DNA of 40,170 bases from positions 1 through 40,170 of the IMG/VR virus record IMGVR_UViG_3300031211_000002. One strand, written 5' to 3'. The stretch is from a virus. The notes beneath the pieces were generated by a model, which was not told the DNA's origin, searched no databases, and saw only the letters and a list, made by a program, of their open reading frames with translations. Both the position numbers and the translations under genes were made by a program. Positions 36,002 through 40,170 of the stretch are shown here, piece after piece. Every line of letters begins with the position of its first letter. Position 1 is the first letter of the stretch.

Positions 36002-36009
36002 GTCAAAAC

Positions 36010-36210
36010 ATGGAAAAAAATCAAACCTCAATTAAATCATGGCTGACTGCAAACGACCGCAGCGCCACATGGCTAGGCAAGCAAATCGGCATTGGCCCTT
36101 CGCAGTCGGCGGCTATCGTCGCCGGACGCACAACAGCATCGCAAGCGCAACGCATGGCGATTGAAATGGTGACAGGTGGCGCGGTGCCAGCCTGCGGGTG
36201 GGATCAATGA
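36010..36210 (+). CDS. Cro/CI-like small repressor candidate
   Basis: A 66-residue basic protein: QTSIKSWLTANDRSATWLGK, then QIGIGPSQSAAIVAGRTTAS and QAQRMAIEMVTGG. The helix-turn-helix runs over about residues 20-42, in the style of YdaS/Cro proteins. It is the first gene behind the rightward promoter and directly faces the leftward operon, the classic place for an early repressor. There is no ribosome binding site upstream, which supports a leaderless start. No oligomerisation or autocleavage domain of a full CI is present. Confidence 0.72.
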   Translation: MEKNQTSIKSWLTANDRSATWLGKQIGIGPSQSAAIVAGRTTASQAQRMAIEMVTGGAVPACGWDQ

Positions 36211-36416
36211 CCCTAACACCACAACGCCGCACGGCACTAGCCCGCATGAGCGATGGCGAATGGAGACTAGGCCATGACATTACAGACCACGGCAACTTGC
36301 TGGGCGCGCTGGATCGTATGGGCTACATCCGCCGCGCATCCGGCAGGCTTTCTATTTTGTCTGATACTTGGAAAATCACGCCGGACGGGCTTGCGGCGTT
36401 GGAGGCCACACAATGA
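36207..36416 (+). CDS. Small winged-helix-like protein
   Basis: A 69-residue protein: MTLTPQRRTALARMSDGEWR, then ITDHGNLLGALDRMGYIRRA and TWKITPDGLAALEATQ. The pattern (helix, helix, short wing, I-T-x-x-G-L-A-A-L ending) is that of a compact winged helix. ATG 36207 overlaps the previous stop. It may act with the repressor-like protein upstream. Confidence 0.7.
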   Translation: MTLTPQRRTALARMSDGEWRLGHDITDHGNLLGALDRMGYIRRASGRLSILSDTWKITPDGLAALEATQ

Positions 36417-36616
36417 CACAGACGCAACAAATCCTCGCCGCACTAAAGGCAGGTCGCCGCCTTACCCCGATTGACGCGCTGCGGGACTTCTCATGCTTTC
36501 GCCTCGGCGCGCGCATCTATGACCTAAAGCAATCGGGCCACGGCATTACCAAGACGATGGTTGAGACGGACAGCGGCGCGATGGTTGCCTGCTATTCACT
36601 CGACGCCAAATCATAA
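36413..36616 (+). CDS. Helix-turn-helix protein (HTH_39-like)
   Basis: A 67-residue protein: MTQTQQILAALKAGRRLTPI, DALRDFSCFRLGARIYDLKQ and SGHGITKTMVETDSG. The sequence DALRDFxCFRLGARIYDL is characteristic of the HTH_39 group of small phage helix-turn-helix proteins. ATGA overlap upstream. A GGGGC/GCCCC hairpin (36619-36644) without T-run follows the gene. Target unknown. Confidence 0.75.
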   Translation: MTQTQQILAALKAGRRLTPIDALRDFSCFRLGARIYDLKQSGHGITKTMVETDSGAMVACYSLDAKS

Positions 36617-36670
36617 ACGGGGCCAGCGCATCACCGCCAGCCCCATCACAACGCGAAAGGATCTCGCACC

Positions 36671-37381
36671 ATGACTACCGATAATAAAACACCAAAGGAC
36701 GAAGCCACGCAAGAGGCCGCTCCGGCACACAAGAGCATCGCCGCTGCACTTGCCCGCGCTCAGTCTGAAATGGGGAAGGCGCTCAAGAGCGCAAACAACC
36801 CACATTTCAAAAGCAAATATGCCGACCTCGCCAGCGTTGCGGATGCCTGTATGCCATCGCTAACAAAGCACGGTATCGCGGTTATACAGCCTACGTTTGA
36901 CGATGACACGGGCCGCTACGTCAAAACGATCCTCATTCATGGAGAGAGCGGCGAAACGCTGGAATGTCGTGTCCCGCTGATTGTCCAGAAGAACGACATG
37001 CAGGGCTATGGATCTGCTGTGACCTACGCGCGCCGATACGGGCTGATGGGCATGGCTGGCATTGCGCCGGATGATGATGATGGCAACGCCGCTGCGCAGG
37101 CCGCGCCAAAGCGTGAGCCTGAACGCCCTGTATTTGACGCGGCTGCTGCAACGAAGCGCATCAAGGGCAAGCTGGCCTTGTCCGAAACACTGGACGATCT
37201 GAAGGAACGGTGGACGCAGGAAGGAGGCACTATTGCCGAGGTGAAGTCCGCAAGCGCCGATATGTTCGCAGAGATTGAGGCAGCGAAGAACAAGCGCCGC
37301 GATGCAATCCAAGCTGTTGCCGCATCCGTGTCCGACGATCCGGACGGCGATGCCATTCCGTATGAGGGGGCAAGCGCATGA
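36671..37381 (+). CDS. erf: Erf-family single-strand annealing protein
   Basis: A 236-residue recombinase. The N-terminal domain has the ERF pattern: SIAAALARAQSEMGKALKSA, NPHFKSKYADLASVADAC, HGIAVIQPTF, MQGYGSAVTYARRYGLMGMA, then an acidic DDDDGN linker. The C-terminal part is a charged helical region. ERF proteins anneal complementary single strands and promote recombination or circularisation of phage DNA. It fits the SSB, NinB-like and RusA proteins of this genome. AAAGGA precedes the ATG. Confidence 0.93.
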   Translation: MTTDNKTPKDEATQEAAPAHKSIAAALARAQSEMGKALKSANNPHFKSKYADLASVADACMPSLTKHGIAVIQPTFDDDTGRYVKTILIHGESGETLECRVPLIVQKNDMQGYGSAVTYARRYGLMGMAGIAPDDDDGNAAAQAAPKREPERPVFDAAAATKRIKGKLALSETLDDLKERWTQEGGTIAEVKSASADMFAEIEAAKNKRRDAIQAVAASVSDDPDGDAIPYEGASA

Positions 37382-38076
37382 TCGATACAAACACCCGCGC
37401 AGTTATGGGCGATAATCTCCCGCCGGACCCCATCGACACAATCACAGATTCCTACACGACCGATCGCGAGGAGGCGGAGAACTGGACGGACGGCGCACCC
37501 GTAGAGAATGAAGCGCAAATGAAGGAGGTGGACGCCCTTCGGGGTGCCATGCGCCAATGGCGTCTTGATCTGGAGAGGGGCCAGAAGGACGCCACCAAGC
37601 CGCTCAACGATATTCTGGTAGCAGAGCGCAACCGCTGGAGGCCGACGATTGAGGACGCCAAGCGCATTGAAGGATGCTTGGTTGCGACTGTTGATGTGTT
37701 CAAGCGCAAGCTGGCTGCTGAAAAAGCCGCCGCCGAGAAGGCCGCATGGGAGGAAACCAACCGCCTGCGCCGTGAGGCTGAGGAAAAGGCGCGCAAGGCT
37801 GATGCTTCTAATCTTGAGGCGCAACGCGAGGCACAGGCTGCACAGCAGGCCGCTATGGACGCCGAGAAGGCCGCACGCGATGCTAAGGCCGATAACGTCA
37901 AAGGGATGCGGAAGGTCACGCGGTACGAGATCGAGGACCACAAGAAGGCGCTGCATTGGATTGCTGCGCAGGACCGCGATGCTATGACCGCGTTTATCGA
38001 GGAATATGTGAAGCGCAACCACAAGACCAAGACCATCGACGGCGTGCGCGTCTGGAAAGACAAAGAGGCATATTGA
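37378..38076 (+). CDS. Coiled-coil protein of the recombination module
   Basis: A 232-residue protein. A disordered acidic N-terminus (NTRAVMGDNLPPDPIDTITD) leads to a helical domain and a long Ala/Glu/Lys coiled coil (residues about 100-180, for example KLAAEKAAAEKAAWEETNRL). The C-terminal part is a small folded domain: GMRKVTRYEIEDHKKALHWI and VKRNHKTKTIDGVRVWKDKE. Proteins like this follow erf in other phages. A nuclease-inhibitor or partner role for Erf is possible but not shown. ATGA overlap upstream. Confidence 0.7.
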   Translation: MIDTNTRAVMGDNLPPDPIDTITDSYTTDREEAENWTDGAPVENEAQMKEVDALRGAMRQWRLDLERGQKDATKPLNDILVAERNRWRPTIEDAKRIEGCLVATVDVFKRKLAAEKAAAEKAAWEETNRLRREAEEKARKADASNLEAQREAQAAQQAAMDAEKAARDAKADNVKGMRKVTRYEIEDHKKALHWIAAQDRDAMTAFIEEYVKRNHKTKTIDGVRVWKDKEAY

Positions 38077-38519
38077 TGAAACCCTATCGCGCAGTGACTA
38101 AGGAACACGCAGAACGGCTGGCACAAATGCTAGTCGGCCTGCCGTTGCCCTTCTCGCTGACCATTGGCGATGGTGACGCGCGGTCGCTTTCTCAGAACGC
38201 ACTGATCCACAAATGGTTCGGAGAGGTGGCGCGGCACTTCGGAGACATGACGGCGGCACAGATCAAGGGACAGTGCCATCACAAGCACGGCCTGCCGATC
38301 AAGCGCAGGAATGAGCAGTTTGCATGGGTTTGGAATCAGACGGGCGAAAAACTGACCTATGACCAGCAATGCAAATATCTCGCCAGCGGCACGCTCAACA
38401 TATCAAGCGGAATGACGGTGAAGGAATTGACGGAATACATGGACGCGATGAAAATTGACTATGCGGAACAGGGTGTGTTCTTGACTGATCCTGAATTGCG
38501 CGGAATGGAGCAAAGATGA
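38076..38519 (+). CDS. NinB-like recombination protein
   Basis: A 147-residue protein: FSLTIGDGDARSLSQNALIH, WFGEVARHFGDMTAAQIKGQ, CHHKHGLPIKRRNEQFAWVW, then GTLNISSGMTVKELTEYMDA. The SQNALIHKWF segment and the order of helices resemble the NinB/Orf group, which loads recombinases on single strands by binding SSB. Its place between erf and RusA supports that. ATG 38076 overlaps the previous stop. Confidence 0.72.
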   Translation: MKPYRAVTKEHAERLAQMLVGLPLPFSLTIGDGDARSLSQNALIHKWFGEVARHFGDMTAAQIKGQCHHKHGLPIKRRNEQFAWVWNQTGEKLTYDQQCKYLASGTLNISSGMTVKELTEYMDAMKIDYAEQGVFLTDPELRGMEQR

Positions 38520-38905
38520 AGCGCACAGCATTCACCAGCACCCGAAAGCCAATGAAGCGCAAGGCCAGCAAGCCACGCACCCGCAAGGGCGCCACAGGGC
38601 CACTTGTGGACGAAGCATATGCGGACGCCGTGCGAGGGCTTCCCTGCGCCACCTGCGGCCGCGCGGGCTCGTCAGAGATACACCACTGCAAAGACAGGCC
38701 ACCGTTTGACATTAAACTGTATCGGTACTTTCCCGGCCATGGCGAGAAGTCTGCGGACTTCGACGGGATACCGCTGTGCGGGCCAGACGGGTGCCACAGG
38801 CTATTCCACACCGACCACGGCGAGTTTTCGCGGCGGTACGGGCCAGACTACCAACACATCCCGACAACCCGCGCGGCGCTTTCACATATGGAGATTAAGT
38901 TTTGA
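38516..38905 (+). CDS. HNH-fold nuclease-like protein (Ref/NinG/DUF968-like)
   Basis: A 129-residue protein with a basic start MKRTAFTSTRKPMKRKASKP. The core has CATCGRAGSSEIHHCKDRPP and FDGIPLCGPDGCHRLFHTDH. The CxxC, the paired histidines IHHC, and LCxxxxCHxxxH make a zinc-stabilised HNH fold, as in Ref- and DUF968-type recombination nucleases. It lies between NinB-like and RusA genes, the place of lambda NinG/Rap. It probably cuts recombination intermediates. Confidence 0.8.
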   Translation: MKRTAFTSTRKPMKRKASKPRTRKGATGPLVDEAYADAVRGLPCATCGRAGSSEIHHCKDRPPFDIKLYRYFPGHGEKSADFDGIPLCGPDGCHRLFHTDHGEFSRRYGPDYQHIPTTRAALSHMEIKF

Positions 38906-39258
38906 ACACCCTACGCCTACCATGGCCTGACAAGCGCCTAAGCCCCAACGCTCGCCATCACCGCCTCGCCGTTGCACCGATACGCAAGGCCGCGCGCCAT
39001 GAGGCTATGTGGGCCTGCAAAGCCGCCAAGATGTACTACCCGCACCTGCGCGATGTGGGCCTACATCTGCGTATTACGTTTCACCCGCCTGACAAACGCC
39101 GCCGGGATCTTGACAACATGCTCGCCAGCATCAAGAGCCAGCTCGACGGCATTGCAGACGTTATAGGCGTTGACGATAGCATGTGGGGGCTGACGATCTT
39201 GCGCGGCGATGTGGCCAAGGGCGGCTGCGTGCTGATTGAAGTGGTGCCGAAGCCATGA
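38902..39258 (+). CDS. rusA: RusA-family Holliday junction resolvase
   Basis: A 118-residue resolvase. PWPDKRLSPNARHH at the start and PPDKRRRDLDNMLASIKSQ, then DGIADVIGVDDS, are the RusA hallmarks. Asp69, Asp71, Lys78 and Asp91 correspond to the catalytic residues of the E. coli enzyme. It cuts four-way junctions made during replication and recombination before packaging. The start is TTG at 38902, supported by GGAG eight bases upstream and by the overlap with the previous stop. Confidence 0.93.
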   Translation: MNTLRLPWPDKRLSPNARHHRLAVAPIRKAARHEAMWACKAAKMYYPHLRDVGLHLRITFHPPDKRRRDLDNMLASIKSQLDGIADVIGVDDSMWGLTILRGDVAKGGCVLIEVVPKP

Positions 39259-39434
39259 CTATGACCACGGCCACCCGCGCCTGCATTGTGCGTGAGCAGA
39301 TCTCCGCCGGATATGGCATTGAGGATATTGCGGTGATGTACCGGATACCGCTTTCTGGGGTTCGCTATGAGTTGCAGGAATTGCGCACATCGGGCCAGCT
39401 TGCGCATATGTTTCCGCGAAAAAGCCCCGCCTGA
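39255..39434 (+). CDS. Small helix-turn-helix protein (59 aa)
   Basis: A 59-residue protein: MTMTTATRACIVREQISAGY, GIEDIAVMYRIPLSGVRYEL, then QELRTSGQLAHMF. The GIEDIAVMYRIPLSGVRYEL segment is a clear helix-turn-helix. ATG 39255 overlaps the RusA stop. Its last codons form the 5' arm of a terminator-like hairpin. Probably a small regulator of the gene across the following intergenic region. Confidence 0.7.
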   Translation: MTMTTATRACIVREQISAGYGIEDIAVMYRIPLSGVRYELQELRTSGQLAHMFPRKSPA

Positions 39435-39451
39435 TTTAACGGGCAGGGCTT
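39422..39451. terminator. Bidirectional terminator-like hairpin
   Basis: AAGCCC (39422-39427) and GCC pair with GGC and GGGCTT (39446-39451) with one internal mismatch. Read leftward the stem is followed by TTTTT; read rightward by a broken T-rich tract (TGCTCTTTT). It includes the stop codon of the 59-residue gene. It could end part of the rightward early transcript before the methylase gene. Confidence 0.6.
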
Positions 39452-39463
39452 GCTCTTTTGCCA

Positions 39464-39509
39464 GTTATGGCGCAAGATAGCGGTGTCAAAGCGCTATATC
39501 TTGCATAAC
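39464..39509. promoter_or_regulatory. Extended dyad ahead of the methylase gene
   Basis: GTTATGGCGCAAGATAGCG (39464-39482) and CGCTATATCTTGCATAAC (39490-39509 region) are inverted copies apart from two 2-base slips, around a seven-base centre. A third GCAAGAT lies near 39528, and a GCGGG/CCCGC hairpin lies at 39515-39527. It may be an operator for the methylase-replication operon, or an RNA hairpin. No convincing sigma-70 promoter is seen in the 39452-39559 gap. Confidence 0.5.
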
Positions 39510-39559
39510 ACGAAGCGGGCGACCCGCGCAAGATGTAGCCCAAACATGAAGGGCTAAAA

Positions 39560-40170
39560 ATGAATTTACCAAACCAAAACGATGTTGGCAGAGGCCACAA
39601 TGAAAACGCCATGCGCCTTAGCATCCTTGCCGATGATGCGCAGCGCGCCCTAGAGCGTGTTGCATCCGGCGAGACAGACACGATTGAGGGCTGGCTGGCA
39701 TACGGTGCTGCACTCAATGAAGGCCGCGCCATGTTCCCAAGTGACGAACAGTTTGGGCAGTGGGTTATTTCATCTGGTGTGTACCAAGTTGGTACAGACG
39801 AAATTCGCCGCGAAGACCGAGCCGCTGCAATGTGGGCCGCTGGCAATAGCGATCAGTTTGACACCGCCCGCGCCGCTGGCAATGCGCGCACGGTTCGGGG
39901 CATCTACGCCAAGTGGCAAGAGATTGACGCCGCGCGCAAGGCTGCAGAAGAGCGTGAGCGCGCGGCGGTAGCCCGTGCCAAGGCCGAGGCCGAGCGCAAG
40001 GAAGCCGAAGAGGCGCGCCGTAAAGCCGAAGAACAGCGACGTGAGGCCAAGGCCCGCGCTGACGCAGAGGCGGCGGCACAGATGGCGGCACAGCAAGCCA
40101 AAGACGCAGAGGCACGGCGCATTGCACAAGAGCAGGCGCGGGTTGCGGCTATCGCGCGGGAAGAGGCAGA
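39560..40170 (+). CDS. Dam-type methyltransferase fusion, N-terminal part (continues at position 1)
   Basis: This is the 5' portion of the 420-residue protein completed at 1-779. Residues about 20-105 form a helical domain with IEGWLAYGAALNEGRAMFPS, DEQFGQWVISSGVYQVG and AARAAGNARTVRGIYAKWQE split across it, resembling the DUF3102-like or KfrA-like N-terminal domains of phage and plasmid DNA-binding proteins. A very regular Ala/Glu/Arg/Lys coiled coil follows and runs through the join. AAGG lies just before the ATG. DNA recognition by the N-terminal part and methylation by the C-terminal part is the likely division of work. Confidence 0.85.
   Translation, partial: MNLPNQNDVGRGHNENAMRLSILADDAQRALERVASGETDTIEGWLAYGAALNEGRAMFPSDEQFGQWVISSGVYQVGTDEIRREDRAAAMWAAGNSDQFDTARAAGNARTVRGIYAKWQEIDAARKAAEERERAAVARAKAEAERKEAEEARRKAEEQRREAKARADAEAAAQMAAQQAKDAEARRIAQEQARVAAIAREEA
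40044..40170. repeat. Terminal direct repeat, right copy (circular-closure overlap)
   Basis: Exact copy of bases 1-127. It lies in the coiled-coil part of the methylase fusion gene. Codon phase is kept across the join: base 40043 supplies the first base of the codon whose last two bases are 1-2. Confidence 0.93.

Noticed and set aside
37024-38022. Long open frame on the minus strand (332 codons)
   Set aside because: Antisense to the Erf and coiled-coil genes. The repetitive GCC/GAG codons of the coiled coil keep the complement open; no start site or domain is convincing.
39560-40170. Short Ala/Glu-rich repeats as tandem repeats or CRISPR-like array
   Set aside because: They are irregular codon-level repeats of a coiled coil. 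No regularly spaced direct repeats with unique spacers are seen anywhere in the window.

Overview
The window is a tailed bacteriophage genome of siphovirus type, read once around a circle. Its first 127 bases are repeated exactly as its last 127 (40044-40170), and one reading frame runs through the join, so the molecule is circular or circularly permuted with a unit of 40,043 bp. The base composition is GC-rich. A GapR/DUF2312 protein, an XRE plus sigma-region-4 regulator and a lipoprotein of a type I recall from Rhodobacterales suggest an alphaproteobacterial, possibly roseobacter-like, host; this host call is inference. Long tail: a 1,707-residue tape measure protein and a tail-chaperone pair joined by a -1 frameshift. 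No integrase, transposase, DNA polymerase, primase or helicase is visible.

Layout. (1) A divergent control region (about 35890-36009) sends a leftward early operon (35872 down to 32433) and a rightward early operon (36010, across the join, to 7029). The leftward operon holds about a dozen small genes: a lipoprotein, a DnaJ-like zinc-motif protein, a DUF551 protein and three very small membrane proteins of 26-43 residues. The rightward operon starts with small helix-turn-helix proteins, the first apparently on a leaderless message. Then come recombination genes (Erf annealing protein, coiled-coil protein, NinB-like protein, HNH protein, RusA resolvase), a Dam-type adenine methylase fused to a long coiled coil, a PD-(D/E)XK nuclease, a winged-helix replication initiator with iterons inside its gene, a putative helicase loader, GapR, SSB, a two-headed transcription regulator, an AT-rich HNH gene and a run of small unknown genes.

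(2) A 379-bp non-coding gap (7030-7408) precedes the terminase. It has a -35 TTGACA promoter candidate, two adjacent multi-arm RNA structures and an inverted repeat just before the terminase small subunit. It is the likely start of late transcription and perhaps the site of packaging or antitermination control.

(3) Late genes run rightward from 7409 to 31182: terminase, DUF4055 portal, scaffold, capsid, an inserted HNH gene whose ribosome binding site sits in a hairpin, connectors, MuF-like protein, tail terminator, tail tube, frameshifted tail chaperones, tape measure, distal tail and fibre proteins. The lysis cassette follows (GH19-like endolysin, holin candidates, overlapping spanin candidates), then a second adhesion block ending in an SGNH/sialate-acetylesterase-like tailspike. 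One leftward secreted-protein gene (18391-18645) interrupts the tail operon.

(4) A small accessory patch (31173-32359), bounded by an imperfect 84/81-bp direct repeat, carries a winged-helix gene, two small leftward genes and a P63C-like fragment. A clear intrinsic terminator at 32397-32428 closes the rightward late transcript where it meets the leftward early operon.
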